Positions 43,496 through 54,720 of a stretch of DNA of 64,000 bases are shown piece by piece. The notes below the pieces were generated by a model, which worked only from the letters and a program-made list of their open reading frames with translations, did not search any database and had not been told where the DNA came from. A program made the position numbers and the translations under genes. How positions within the stretch are numbered: position 1 is the stretch's first letter; the number at the start of each line of letters is the position of its first letter. The stretch comes from Euclidia mi (taxonomy: Eukaryota; Arthropoda; Insecta; Lepidoptera; Erebidae), in NCBI GenBank assembly GCA_944739405.2, contig OX123197.2, positions 53,234,047 to 53,298,046 of the forward strand. Direction: 5' to 3'.

Positions 43496-45651
43496 TCAAT
43501 GGTTTCTTCTGACATGAAGCCCGCTGGGCGGCAGCACTGAGACTTCAGGTCCGGAAACCTGTCAAAACTGCCATCAAGCAAATAAGTATATCAACGCGCA
43601 CGCGAATTTGAACTTTATGCAGCGGTAATAAATTACAAATTGACTCTACGTTTTAGTTAGAAAACGTTTGTATGTAAAAAAGAAAAGGGCTGTTTTAGGG
43701 TATTCCCGGCAATTATTAGAATTTTTCTCGCCGCAAAAACCATCTTTGAACGACAACGAACATTTAAAAAAAAAGAATTAGCCAAATTGGTCCAGGCGTT
43801 GTTGAGTTATGCGCTTACCAACACATTTTGCGATTCATTTTTATATTATTTTATATATTCCATAATTATTAATCGGTAAAAATCGTTTAGTTTTTTAATC
43901 GATAGTAGAAATATTTTTTTTACCATTTGCAACACATTTTTTATCTGTTATGTCATTCGTGTTGCTACTGCGCATCGTGAATATTTTGCTCTGATTTATT
44001 GGTGTTTTCGTACGGTTTTAATTGTAATGTAATTGAATATAAATTCAATAATAATGATCACTACCTTCTACCCATGCTAAGAATATGCAGCGGTGTTTGT
44101 GATTGTAGTTACTTTTTTTAGACGAGTATACATAGTACGAGGTTCCCTAGTACACAGGTGATTATTCATTATTATTGGCCTCTCTTTATGTAGTTTTTGT
44201 TTTTTATGACACAAAGACATACCTTTATTTACATCTAGGTATTATATTTATGTTAAAATTCAATTTTGAGGTATATTTAGTTGTGGAATAATTTCCATTT
44301 CAAATATCTCGTATCTTATTTCCACCAAAAGTTACGTAAAAAAAATTATACAGATTAATAGAGTAGTAATTTATCTTCAAAACACACATGGTGTCGTGTT
44401 TGTCCGTGCCAGGCCCATAATGTATGGCCAAATGGTACATCTCCTTTACGACATTGATAATAATTATTAAAAACATGCAACCGAATTGACCGCCTCCTTT
44501 TGTGAAGTCGGTAGGCTTTCATCTCAAGATTAACACATGTACTATTCACAAGTAATGAACACAACAAAAACCAACAAAATAAATTAGGACGAGAGGTCCT
44601 AATTCGATAAACGAGGGTTTGCCCAACATTGGGAAGTAATGGCTCGAGCATTACACAGATACATTTCTAAAAGCCGTCTGCAATTTTTCAAATAAAACAA
44701 ATGACATAGAAACTTTGTAGTGAATGCGGACGGTCGAAACTATGCTTTATGGACGCAGAATTTGGCACATTTTATTGCTTTCAAATCTATTGCATTATTG
44801 TAATAATAGATGTGGTTTGTAAAAATGGATGAATGTCTAGCTGTTGAAGACAAAATCTTATATTATTTTCAAATATTTTATCGGTTTTAGAAATAAGTAA
44901 TATCGAATTATTCACTATCACCGGTCCTTGTATGCAGGGTGACTTGTAATTGCTCGTATTCCGTTCGGAATCTGAGTCTAGGGACTAGGTGAAGTATTTA
45001 AATCCCCTACAATATAGGTAATTGTTCTTTTACTCAGAAATCCTTTTACAAAATATTTAGCAAAAGCATTAATTGCAAAGTATGCTTATCCCTCTATATT
45101 TTCTAAGCCTTATTATCTGGGCGAGTGTAAGTGTATACTATGTATGTATTAAGTACATGATGAGCTTTCAATGAAAATGATAACGACTTAAAAGCCTTGC
45201 TAATTAACGAGTAATAATCGACTGTCTTAATTTTTCATTATTTTGCAAGCGATCACATGCATACTTTGATCGAGCCCTTTTATCCCTAGGACACACGGTA
45301 AGAGCCATTATTGAACCCTATATTGTGTGTGGCTTGAAACATGTAGGTACTTGGCCGGTTTTAATGTTAATATTTTAAGATTACTACATCAATGACCAAG
45401 TCTTCTGTTATACTAAATAAGGTAATTGGCACTTCAGCTAGTTTCCCTGACAAACCTATCATAAACGTCCCAACTTCTATATTCCACCAAAGTTGTCGTA
45501 CGTGATAAAAACTGATGATATGTTAATATATTGAAAGATGGTGTATCGAGGACAATTTGGAATCTTGCCCAATACGAAATACTTGAGAACAACGTAGACA
45601 TCTAGTGCCAAACATGGCCTGTATACAGATAAAGACTACGGCCATCTTAAA
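43496..45651. other. Non-coding, with repeat fragments
   Basis: No gene seen. The 44380-44660 part includes gaccgcctccttttgtgaag and ggtttgcccaacattggga, blocks that resemble LINE 3' tails. A 98-codon minus ORF across it was rejected. Confidence 0.45.
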
Positions 45652-45964
45652 CGAAATATTGTATGCACAACAAAATAAACTAACTAATATACTATGTGTG
45701 AACTTATTGTGTAAAGAATTTGCATATATTTAATTATTACGTAAAGCAACGATTTTATACGCCTTTTAACGAAAATAACGTAGAGGGAATTCTATAAAAC
45801 CTGGCACCGTTACACTTTACATGGAGTAGGAGGACAGCATTGACTTATATATTACTGAGGACAGAAATAAAATATTTCTTAAAATTAATGCAAAGCAAAT
45901 GCACGCAATTCAATAAAATTACTCTTATGTGTATGGGTCAGAGATGTCAAGAAACAACGATTTA

Positions 45965-46165
45965 AAGTTGGCGCAGTGGTTTAAGCGGCTGCCTCGCCGC
46001 TTGACACTGCGCCGAGTGTTGTGGATTCGATTCCCACACGAGACAACACTTTGTGTGATCCATAAATTGTTGTTTCGAGTCTGGGAGTTCATTGCGTCCG
46101 TTGGTTGTATGTTTGTAAAGTCCCCCGCGACATATGATTTATACCTAGTGCGGGAGTTGTCTATA
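45965..46165 (+). mobile_element. SINE-C within duplication copy 1
   Basis: Head ggcgcagtggtttaagcggc, B box gtggattcgattcccac, body tgttgtttcgagtctggg, tail tagtgcgggagttgtc and an A run. A partial tail duplicate follows at about 46200-46275. Confidence 0.8.
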
Positions 46166-46313
46166 AAAAAAAAATTCATGATATTACAGCTTGCTTACTT
46201 GGGTTTACTTTGTGTCCGTTGGTTCAATGTTTGTAAAATCACAGGATTTATTCATAGTGCGGGAGTATAAAAAAATGCTTAATTTTAATGTTGCGAAAGA
46301 AATTGCAGTCCTG

Positions 46314-46560
46314 CGGCGGTTGACTCTTCATCAACAGTCTGCTGTAGTCCACTGCTGGATATGGGTCTCTCCAATGACTTGTGCATTGAACTCGATCTCC
46401 GGATCTTCGTGTCAAGCCACTGCCAACTTCTTTGAATTAATCGTCACTCTAATGAGCCGGATGCCACTATACGCTACGTTTTCCAAAGCCCGTTGTCCAC
46501 TCACAGTAGACGATCTGCTCTAATGTTTGTCGGTTTGATGACCAGTAAACTGCCACATTA
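46314..46560 (+). repeat. LINE 3'-tail-like repeat in copy 1
   Basis: tgactcttcatcaacagtct, gtagtccactgctggatatg and aaagcccgttgtccactcac. Repeated at 49365 in copy 2. Non-coding. Confidence 0.6.
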
Positions 46561-46880
46561 GCTTGCTTATTCCACCGATTCTTATGCTTCATACCTATTA
46601 ATAAAGATGAAGTATCTGTTTTTGAATATTTGTTTTCAATATAATTTATTATACTGATGATACCACAACTATATCACCCTTATACTTCACTCACAAACTA
46701 AATCAGAACAATGTTGATACTAAGTGTATTACGTAAATAGTGTAAGTAAACACAAAACACCTGCTCTGTTGTCGCAGGTAAGGATCAGGCAGTTCGTATT
46801 GACCTACCGGATTGTGATTCGACGCTAATACGAAAATGTATTATTACTTATGATTTTTGCGTGATAAAAGTTCGAGAGAG

Positions 46881-47036
46881 TAACGGCCCGGTCACGGACT
46901 ACAGCGGCGAGCGTTTTCGATGTACATGGCGCGTTTACTGTGACAAGGCGCGCGGCTGCTTCAGAGTAAACGTGCCATGTACATCGCCCCTGACGCGCCG
47001 CTTGCCGCTTAGACCGATCTCGTAACCAGGCCGTAA
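46881..47036 (+). mobile_element. 150 bp Harbinger-like MITE with TAA duplication
   Basis: The element is 46884-47033. Its ends cggcccggtcac and gtaaccaggccg are imperfect complements, and an inner pair (cgatgtacatggcgcgttta against its complement at 46966-46987) folds the whole into a hairpin. taa flanks both sides. Duplication copy 2 has the empty site (gagagagtaaaggcggcat near 49920), which confirms the boundaries. A TAA/TWA duplication fits PIF/Harbinger. Confidence 0.88.
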
Positions 47037-47501
47037 AGGAGGCATACGGTAACTCATTACGTCATGTGCGAATTAACATAGCCAAAAAATACAGCTCCCA
47101 GGATGAGCAAAACAAATAGATCACCTACCAAAATAGGACTAATAATGATGTTCTAACTGCTTCAAATATTAGCTACATAATATATATTGTATTGGAATTA
47201 ATTGAATTTTCATTAGTATTTATGTTCTTATGACTGCAACATTGGCTTAGTGTAAAAAAAAATATTGAGTCAAAATGTTGAAAAGGGTTTTCAAATTATT
47301 CAACCTAATTTTCCAAAAATGGTGAGTTTACGTCTCTTCGAGGTAATGAAATTGTTTGTGCTCCTTAATTATAAAATTCCTAATAAAAAATCCCTATAAA
47401 ATTCCTAAAAAATTACATTTTAAATAATTATATCTTCCATTCGAGTTATTTCTAGGCAATACATTTTTCGATACCATTAGATTTAATTAATTACAGAACT
47501 C

Positions 47502-47508
47502 TATATAA
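47502..47508 (+). promoter_or_regulatory. TATA box of copy 1 exon
   Basis: tatataa, conserved at 50390-50396 in copy 2. A TCAGTT follows only 17 bases downstream, which is too close to be the matching initiator. Confidence 0.4.
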
Positions 47509-47588
47509 ATACGGGCTCAGTTGAAAGAGCTAATTCCACAACAAAATTAAATTTGTTTCTCAACAAATATTACCTAATAATTCGTTTC

Positions 47589-47728
47589 ATGAGTAACAAA
47601 GGTAATGTCATCCCAAAAGCTAACAGTACCAGTATTCGCAGCTCGCGGCAAACGTTTATTTTGGCAGCCATTTTTTTTGTTGCTTCGTTGATATTTCTTA
47701 TTAGTGGAGCTTGCGAGGCATGGGACTT
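47589..47728 (+). CDS. Candidate first coding exon with membrane segment, copy 1
   Basis: From ATG 47589 the frame encodes MSNKGNVIPKANSTS, a basic stretch (RSSRQ), then a hydrophobic segment of about 20 residues (TFILAAIFFVASLIFLISGA) and CEAWD. It ends in phase 2 at a strong donor, gacttgtaagtt (GT at 47729). The same frame is open upstream to an acceptor-like ttaattacag at 47494, so this could also be an internal exon. A TATA box lies 87 bases before the ATG. The protein would start with a signal anchor or signal peptide. I do not recognise the family and find no second exon. In copy 2 the ATG is lost and one extra base shifts the frame, so copy 1 is the better-preserved version. Duplication without stops in this frame is suggestive only. 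Confidence 0.4.
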
Positions 47729-47959
47729 GTAAGTTATTTTATATTGTTGTATGTTTTATTAGATCGTGATATATTTTGAGCATTTTTAACTAAAATAATA
47801 TTTCGGCACTAGAGAAAATATACATGTTGTTGTAACTTTACAAATATTGAAACTAACGAACAAAAAAAATAACCAAACTTGAAATAACCATTTATTATTG
47901 TGGTTCGGACAGAATGGATCAGCTTTTCTGTAGGCTAACATAGTAGGTGCCATCATGCC

Positions 47960-48182
47960 CCAAGTGGAATCTCCACCTTGTTGTGGTGAGGGAGCTCAGC
48001 AACCATGGCTTGAAAACCCGCGGTGAAGCTAAGAGAGATCCCGGGAGTGGACGCTCCGCAGAGGAAGAGGAGATGCGGTGTTGCCAAGTTGCCATCCTCC
48101 CTATCCTCTGCGGCCGCTGGGTGTTTTGGCGGCGGAGCCCAACATCTTCATGCGCCGCCAAAGGGGTTTTGTTAGGGGCCCG
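47960..48182 (+). repeat. GC-rich insertion in copy 1
   Basis: caagtggaatctccaccttg to gcgccgccaaaggggttttg replaces about 260 bp that are present in copy 2 (51030-51290). The composition and cgctccgcagaggaagaggag block resemble the 5' part of a lepidopteran LINE, but no domain is visible. The junction shares ggtgccatcatgcc with copy 2. Confidence 0.6.
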
Positions 48183-49036
48183 ATAATTTTGTACATTGCA
48201 GAAAAATTTTTTCTGCTACAAACCTCCAACGAATTGGAGAAACAACACCTAATCCATTTAACCTGGATCTTAAACTCGTTTCAAGGAACCTTGTTTGGGT
48301 CCAAAACTATGCGGGGAAACTAAAACAGAACTAGTTTGACTGTGGTCTTGGCAACGTTATATTATTGTGCTTAAATTATTTTATGACCTTATGAATTTCA
48401 AGTTGCTATCAAAATACTAGAGAGATGATCAGAATAATATTTTGTTGAAAGGATAATAATTTGAAGAGGTAATAGTCTGAAGCGTATTAATGAAAATATA
48501 TAAAATTTATATTATTTTCTTATTTAAAAACCGGTTTGAATTGCTAGACTTCGTCACTTTTCTATACTTTGTAATCGTTGACACATTTTTTGTGTGCGCA
48601 CAACTTACTTTTCATTCTTAAAATAAAATAACGCTCTCTGGACCTCCTAAAAGGAATAAATGTTGTACACACAAAGAATCTCTGATATTAATATTCAAAT
48701 AGAACTTTGAAAATATAATAAAAATGTAAATAGCTATGTTAAATGCGAAATATTGTATGCGCAACATTGTATGCGCAACAAAATAAACTAACTAATATAC
48801 TGGTATGTGTGAACTTATTGTGTAAAGAATTTGGATATATCTAATTATTACGTAAGGAAAGATTTTATACGCCTTTTAACGAAAATAACGCAGAGGGAAT
48901 CCTATAAAACCTGGCACCGTTACACTTTATATGGAGTAGGAGGACAGAAATAAAATATTTCTTAAAATTAATGCATGCAATTCAATAAAATTACCCTTAT
49001 GTGTATGGGTCAGAGATGTCAAGACACAACGATTTA

Positions 49037-49225
49037 AAGTTGGCGCAGTGGTTTAAGCGGCTGCCTCGCCGCTTGACACTGCGCCGAGTGTTGTGGGTTC
49101 AATTCCCACACGAGACAACACTTAGTGTGATCCATAAATTGTTGTTTCGAGTCTGGGTGTTCATTTGTAAAGTCCCCAACGACATAGGATTTAAACCTAG
49201 TGCGGGAGTTGTCATAAAAAAAATT
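49037..49225 (+). mobile_element. SINE-C within duplication copy 2
   Basis: Same SINE as 45965-46165, with a shorter middle (gtctgggtgttcatttgtaa) and the B box gtgggttcaattcccac. Confidence 0.8.
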
Positions 49226-49364
49226 CATGATATTACAGCTTGCTTACGTGGGTTTACTTTGTGTCCGTAGGTTCAATGTTTGTAAAATCACAGGATTTAT
49301 TCATAGTGCGGGAGTTTAAAAAATGCTTAATTTTAATGTTGCGAAAGAAATTGCAGTCCTGCGG

Positions 49365-49612
49365 TTGACTCTTCATCAACAGTCTGCTGTAGTCCACTGC
49401 TGGATATGGGTCTCTCCAATGACTTGCGCATTGAGCTCGATCTCCGGATCTTCGTGTCAAGCCACTACCAGCCTCTTTAAATTAATTGTCACTCTAATGA
49501 GCCGGATGCCACTCTACGCTACGTTTACTAAAGCCCGTTGTCCACTCACAGAACACGATCTGCTCTAATGTTTGTCGGTTCGATGACTAGTTAACTGCCA
49601 CATTAGCTGCTT
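49365..49612 (+). repeat. LINE 3'-tail-like repeat in copy 2
   Basis: Counterpart of 46314-46560. Confidence 0.6.
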
Positions 49613-50389
49613 ATTCCACCGATTCTTATTCTTCATACCTATTAATAAAGATGAAGTATCTGTTTTTGAATATTTGTTTTTCAATCTAATTTATTATACT
49701 GATGATACCACAACTAAATCACTCTTATACTTCACTCACAAACTAAATCAGAACAATGTTGATGCTAAGTGTATTACGTACATAGTGTAAGTAAACACAG
49801 AACACCTGCTCTGTTGTCGCGGGTAAGGATCACGCAGTTCGTATTGACCTACCGGATTGTGATTCGACGCTACTACGAAATTGTATTATCACTTATGATT
49901 TTAGCGTGATAAACGTTCGAGAGAGTAAAGGCGGCATACGCCACGGTCACTCATTACGTCATGTGCGAATTAACATAGCCAAAAATTACAGCTCCCAGGA
50001 TAAGCAAAACAAATAGAGCATCTACCATAATACGACTAATAATGATGTTCTAAATGCTTCAGATATAAGCTATATAATATAAATTGTTTTAAAATTAATT
50101 CAATTTTCATTAGTATTTATGTTTATAAGACTGCTACATTGGCTTAGAGTAAAAATTTTAACTGAATCAAAATATTGAAAAGGGTTTTCAACTGATTCAA
50201 CCTAATTTACCAAAAGTTTATGAGTTTACGTCTCTACGAGGTAATGAAATTGTTTGTGATCCTTAATTATAAAATTCCAGTCACTGCCAGCCACTATGCG
50301 TATGAGACAATTTAAATGTGTCTTTCATTTGCGTTATTTCTAGGTATTATATTTTTCGATACCATTAGATTTAATTAATTACAGAACTC

Positions 50390-50396
50390 TATATAA
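50390..50396 (+). promoter_or_regulatory. TATA box of copy 2 exon
   Basis: tatataa, same position relative to the exon as in copy 1. Confidence 0.35.
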
Positions 50397-50466
50397 ATAT
50401 GGATTCAGTTGAAAGAGCTAATTCCACAACAAAATTAATTTGCTTGTTTCTCACACAATTATCACC

Positions 50467-50610
50467 TTTAGTAACAAAGGTAATGTCATCCCAAAAACTA
50501 ACAGTACCAGATGTATTCGCAACTCGCGGCAAACGTTTATTTTGGCAGCCATATTTTTTTGTTGTTTCGTTGATATTTCTTATTAGTGGAGCTTGCGAGA
50601 CTTGGGACTT
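50467..50610 (+). pseudogene. Candidate exon copy 2, frame disrupted
   Basis: Aligned to copy 1, the ATG is changed to TTT, a 3-base insertion adds one residue after NST, and one extra base within the T run (near 50550) breaks the frame that encodes the membrane segment. The donor gacttgtaagtt (GT at 50611) is kept. A different frame is open here from ATG 50399 (71 codons). It recovers the SLIFLISGACETWD end only because of the extra base. I infer decay of this copy after duplication, but if the other frame were ancestral the interpretation would reverse. Confidence 0.4.
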
Positions 50611-50782
50611 GTAAGTTATTTTATATTGTTGTATGTTTTATTAGATCGTGCTATATTCTGAGTATATTTTTTTTCTAAAATACTATTTCGGCACTAGAGA
50701 AAAATATACGTGTTGTTGTAACTTTACAAACATTGAAACTAACGAACACAAATAACAGCCAAACTTTAAATACCTATATTTG

Positions 50783-50970
50783 TTTTTTTTATAGTAGCAG
50801 GCGGCAAACGAGCAGACGGATTGCCTGATGGCAAGCAATTACCGCCACCCATGGACACAAGCAACACCACAAGAGACACAAGTGCGTTGCCGCCCCTTGG
50901 GGTTGGGAAAAGGGATGAGGAGTAGGATGAGGGAGAAGGAATAGTGGATAGGGCCTCCGGAACTCAATTG
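50783..50970 (-). repeat. LINE 3' untranslated region insertion in copy 2
   Basis: On the minus strand it is the same block as 34770-34976 (ccggaggccc-like, ccttttcccaaccccaagg, caggcaatccgtctgctcg), with a poly(A) seen as T residues at 50783-50790. It is absent from the matching site in copy 1 (near 47900), so it inserted after duplication or was lost from copy 1. Confidence 0.75.
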
Positions 50971-51944
50971 TGATTCGGACAGAATGGATCATCTTTTCTC
51001 TAGGCTATCAAAGAAGGTGCCATCATGCCATTATTATTAATATTTTATTGGCATGATGACTTTTGCTATGGGACTCCATGTACGTTTAAGATCAGACGGC
51101 ATGTAGTCATTTTGATAGGCACCAATAAAAAAAAACCACAAGACAGTGTTAAAGGCAGAGCGCATTAATAAATCCACTACAGCATACATGCAGTCAGATT
51201 GTTACCCACGAAAATAGTTTGCTGTACACATAAGTTATATTTCTAGTCGATCAAGGCATAAGATTTAATTTGGTATATAGCAGAAAAATGTTTTCTGCTA
51301 CAAACCTCTAACAAGTTAGAGAAACAACACCTAATACTAAATGGACCTGAATCTTAAACTCGTTTCAAGGAAGCTTGTTTGGGTCCAAAACTATGCGGGG
51401 AAACTAAAACAGTTGTTTGTTTGACTGTGTTCTTGACAACGTTATACTTATTACTGTGCTTCAATTATTTTATGATCTTGTGAATTTCAAGTGTCTATCA
51501 AAATAATATGTTGTTGAAAGGATAATAATTTGAAGAGGCAATAGTCTGAAGCTTATTAATGCTATAAAATGTATGTTATTTTCTTATTTAAAGATCGGTT
51601 TGACTTGCTAGACATCGTCACTTTTTAATACTTTGTAATGGTGGACACATTTTTGTGTGCGCATAATTTACTTTTAATTCTAAAAATAATAATAATCTCT
51701 CTGGACCTCCTAAAATGAATAAATGTTGTACACACAAAGAATCACTGATATGAATATTTAAATAGAACTTCGAAGATATAATAAAAATGTAAATAGCTAT
51801 GTTGAAACAAAATTAATGTTTTAATTTATTAAAATTAACGTTAATTTATTAAAAAAATACTAAAATGGTAAACTTAGAACCCAAGGTCTGCCTTCAATTC
51901 TAATAAAATTTTGTAAAATATTTGATGTAAACAGAGTGACTTTA

Positions 51945-52055
51945 CTTTCGAAAAGTTAATATTCTGTCAAACCTGGTTATACTAGAAATGGGACACCGGG
52001 TTTCTAGGCCACAAGTCTTTGATGAAACCGGGGTAACGCTAGGACTATGATGGTG
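51945..52055 (+). mobile_element. SINE-A 3' fragment
   Basis: gttaatattctgtcaaacct to accggggtaacgctaggac, followed by a tggtgatgat tail. Confidence 0.6.
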
Positions 52056-52111
52056 ATGATACAGAGTGACTCCAAACTTACCTGATAGCATTTATGTTGT
52101 TACTAAAGCAG

Positions 52112-52425
52112 CTGGCAGCGATAGTCTAGTAGGATACCAACGGACTGCCATAGAGACAGAGGGTCCGGGTTCGAATCCATGGCGCGCACCACTGCCTTTT
52201 CGGAGTTACGTGCGTATTAAATCGTTAACTATCGCTTGCTAAATGGTGAAGGAAAATATCGTGAGCAAACCTGCGTGTCTGAGAGTTCTCCATAATGTTC
52301 TCGAAAGTCTGCGAACCCGCACTAGGCCAGCATGGTGGACTATGGCCTTACCCTTCTCATAGTGCGAAGAAGCCCGTACCCAGCAGTAGGACAGTTTATA
52401 TTCAGGGTTGATGATGATGATGAGA
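52112..52425 (+). mobile_element. SINE-A head joined to a LINE tail
   Basis: The A-box head ggcagcgatagtctagtagg, the B box gggttcgaatccatgg and SINE-A body run to about 52235. From ttgctaaatggtgaaggaaa it switches to a LINE 3' tail (cgcactaggccagcatggtg, cccagcagtaggacag) ending in gatgatgatgatga. The switch is within a shared tatcgcttgc block. Confidence 0.65.
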
Positions 52426-52910
52426 CTAAAAGTTGAAATAATATACCTCAACATCTCATTCATCATAATCCGTTCTGTAGTTTTGGCATACATTTGTAAC
52501 AAACAGTCATGGCAGTCTTGAATAAATAGACTTTGCAGCAAATGTAACATTGCCAGCTGAATTAGAACGTTTCATTTAGATATAATTGTGTCGACATCTC
52601 ATATTAAACAGAAGCGTGTCAAATATTCTGTCGCCAAACCGCAATTCAACAGACGGTATGTACAACTAAATACCTGTTCGTTTGAATCCAACATTAAAAC
52701 ACTAAGCTTTAGTACAACACTCATATTTGTCATGCATACCCTTCCGGGAAACAGGCATGAGTCTATGTATGTATGTATGTATATTTGTCACACTAAATTG
52801 AGCGGCAATGCTACATGAGAACATGATTTTACTCCTTTAGAAATGTATATTATGAAAATAAGGAGAGAGTGATGATATTGGTAAGTTATGGAACAGTTTT
52901 TGTAATGTAT
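52426..52910. other. Non-coding, short (GTAT)n
   Basis: No gene seen. A short tgtatgtatgtatgta run lies near 52764. Confidence 0.5.
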
Positions 52911-52911
52911 C

Positions 52912-53165
52912 ATCATGTCAGCCTAGAGAAGTCCACTGCTGGACATAGGCCATCCCCAAGGTTCTCCACACAGACCGATCTTGAGTCGCTCGCATCTAAC
53001 CGCTTAACCAGATTGTCGGTCCACCTTGCGTAAGGCCTACCCCTGCTGCGTCGTACGGCCCACGGTCGCTACTACCGAACTATCTTGTCCCAATAGCCGG
53101 TTTTTCGAACTATGTGCCCTGCCCCTTGCAACTTCGGCCTTGCTATTCTGAGAGCTTTGTAATAT
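52912..53165 (+). repeat. LINE 3'-tail-like repeat
   Basis: tcagcctagagaagtccact, tgctggacataggccatccc, ggtccaccttgcgtaaggcc and ttgcaacttcggccttgcta. A familiar lepidopteran LINE 3' region without coding content. Confidence 0.6.
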
Positions 53166-53838
53166 ATGATGTAAATAAAATATTAAAAACTCTAGCTTTT
53201 GCCCGCGGCTTCGCGCGCGTTGAAGTCGGGGTAACATAAATTTACTTTCAGTTTCAAGTTGTGTGAAGGCACTCCTGATTATTCTAAAGAGTTCAGAAAC
53301 TCTGTAGAGTACAAAGTCATTCGGTCGGTATCCATGACATTATCTACCATTATGTACGGTGTGTTTCATAACCCCCTGTCCGATCCCGAAACCACATATT
53401 ACTGACTTACTAGACATACTAGGATAAATAATAATAAAAATCCAGGTCTTCATAAAACATCACAATTTATTTCCTTAGTATAGTATTAACGAGAAACATT
53501 ACCCCGAAATTAGGGAAAATTCCCTAAACTAGCAACACTCCACTCAGCTGCGGTATCCTTTATGATTCTATTAATTCTATTAAAATATTGTCGGCTTTTC
53601 GTGTCAAAGGACACGCCGCCTTTAAAATAGTGCAATTTTACCGTCAAACGAGCCGCTCGACACAATACCGAAACGCAGTAGAGATGTTTACGTTCGATAG
53701 CAGCTAATATCGATTTAATAAATTTTAACATGAAATGTGACACAACATTCATTTTTCAAAGAATTATTACATTAATGATATTACAATATCGACACATTAC
53801 GTAAACAAGACTTAAATAATACTTTGGTGTTACAGAAC

Positions 53839-53874
53839 TTAGTAGATCATAGACAAAAGACTATGATCTACTAA
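53839..53874. repeat. Perfect 14 bp hairpin
   Basis: ttagtagatcatag at 53839-53852 pairs with ctatgatctactaa at 53861-53874 around acaaaaga. Confidence 0.93.
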
Positions 53875-54509
53875 TTTCGGTAACCTAAATCAAATAAAAA
53901 AGTTACATCATTTTTATGTTATAACAATAATTCAAAAACAAACAACATTTTTGCATTGGATACGTGCCCATCTCGTATGGGTACAATAATAACATATCGA
54001 TAAAAACAGAACTCCAATAAATATCATTGGTTACATCCCTAGCTGGCTATTTTTTACGACTTCAATTTGCCTACTGATCACTCAGTCTTGCCCTAGGATT
54101 ATTTTAGTTCGGACTTCCGGAATAACTTACATACGTTGTGAAATAGTTACGTCGTCGGTCGAATTCAAACTCCTGAATACTTTAATATTTCGATGTGTTT
54201 AGGTAGGAGTGAATGAAATTCATGCAGGTACACGTAGTGATAAGGAGGAACAGTTCGCTGGACCACGAGGTCTGCCAGTGCCTTTGGAGCGCGTTGTTCA
54301 ACGGCTTCACCACCTCGTGAACTACAGTGTGCTAGTTAATGTGCTTTCAAATAAGTACCTTTGATGAAAAGGTACCGTAAGTGTCTTAACCTTTACGGTC
54401 GACATGTGCAGCATGATCGTCGTACGCAGCTTACAAGTAAGTTGATGTTTTTCGGAATTAAAGGTAACCTGCCTTAGTAAGATTTAAACAATTAGTAATT
54501 ACCGTAAAT

Positions 54510-54720
54510 ACTGCAGCGCTCATAGCGTGACTAAGCTTTTGGGTCGTAATAGTTTGGCGAAGTTAAGTAACGGTTGCACAGGTCATCACTTGGATGGGTG
54601 CCCACGTACTCAGAAGGCACTTAAAACTGAATCTAAGAATCGTAAGGCCATGTCGTAGGCCTTCGGGTGATCTGAAATGTCTGAATACACGGACACCAAA
54701 GTTGGCTACGCACTCTTACG
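54510..54720 (+). repeat. 5S rRNA-like segment (5S pseudogene or 5S-derived SINE)
   Basis: gcgaagttaagtaacgg (about 54558) and cacttggatgggtgccc (about 54587), with ggtca between, match the internal promoter of 5S rRNA (A box, intermediate element, C box) in order and roughly normal spacing. The 5' part and the terminal stem of 5S are not recognisable, and the sequence continues into unrelated DNA (tcgtaggccttcgggtgatc). A 5S-derived SINE head is as likely as a simple pseudogene. It is not a functional 5S gene. Confidence 0.6.

Larger units (their letters stand above)
45652..48746 (+). repeat. 3.1 kb tandem duplication, copy 1
   Basis: Starts cgaaatattgtatgcacaac and ends aatagctatgtt. It matches 48747-51803 over nearly its whole length, apart from individual insertions. 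Both copies share a SINE-C and a LINE tail (so these predate duplication) and the candidate TM exon. Only copy 1 has the MITE at 46884 and the insert at about 47960. Confidence 0.92.
48747..51803 (+). repeat. 3.1 kb tandem duplication, copy 2
   Basis: Starts cgaaatattgtatgcgcaac and ends aatagctatgtt. It directly abuts copy 1. The motif attgtatgcgcaac is doubled at the junction. It carries its own LINE tail insertion (50783-50970), absent from copy 1. Confidence 0.92.

Noticed and set aside
44355..44651. 98-codon minus-strand ORF
   Set aside because: The sequence overlaps blocks that resemble LINE 3' tails, and the translation shows no family motif.
50399..50614. 71-codon ORF starting at MDSVERANS in duplication copy 2 as the native protein
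   Set aside because: Its ATG is absent in copy 1 and lies only about 7 bases after the TATA box, upstream of any expected transcript start. The other frame is fully open in copy 1.
54541..54660. Functional 5S rRNA gene
   Set aside because: Only the internal promoter blocks match; the 5' and 3' ends that form the closing stem are missing.
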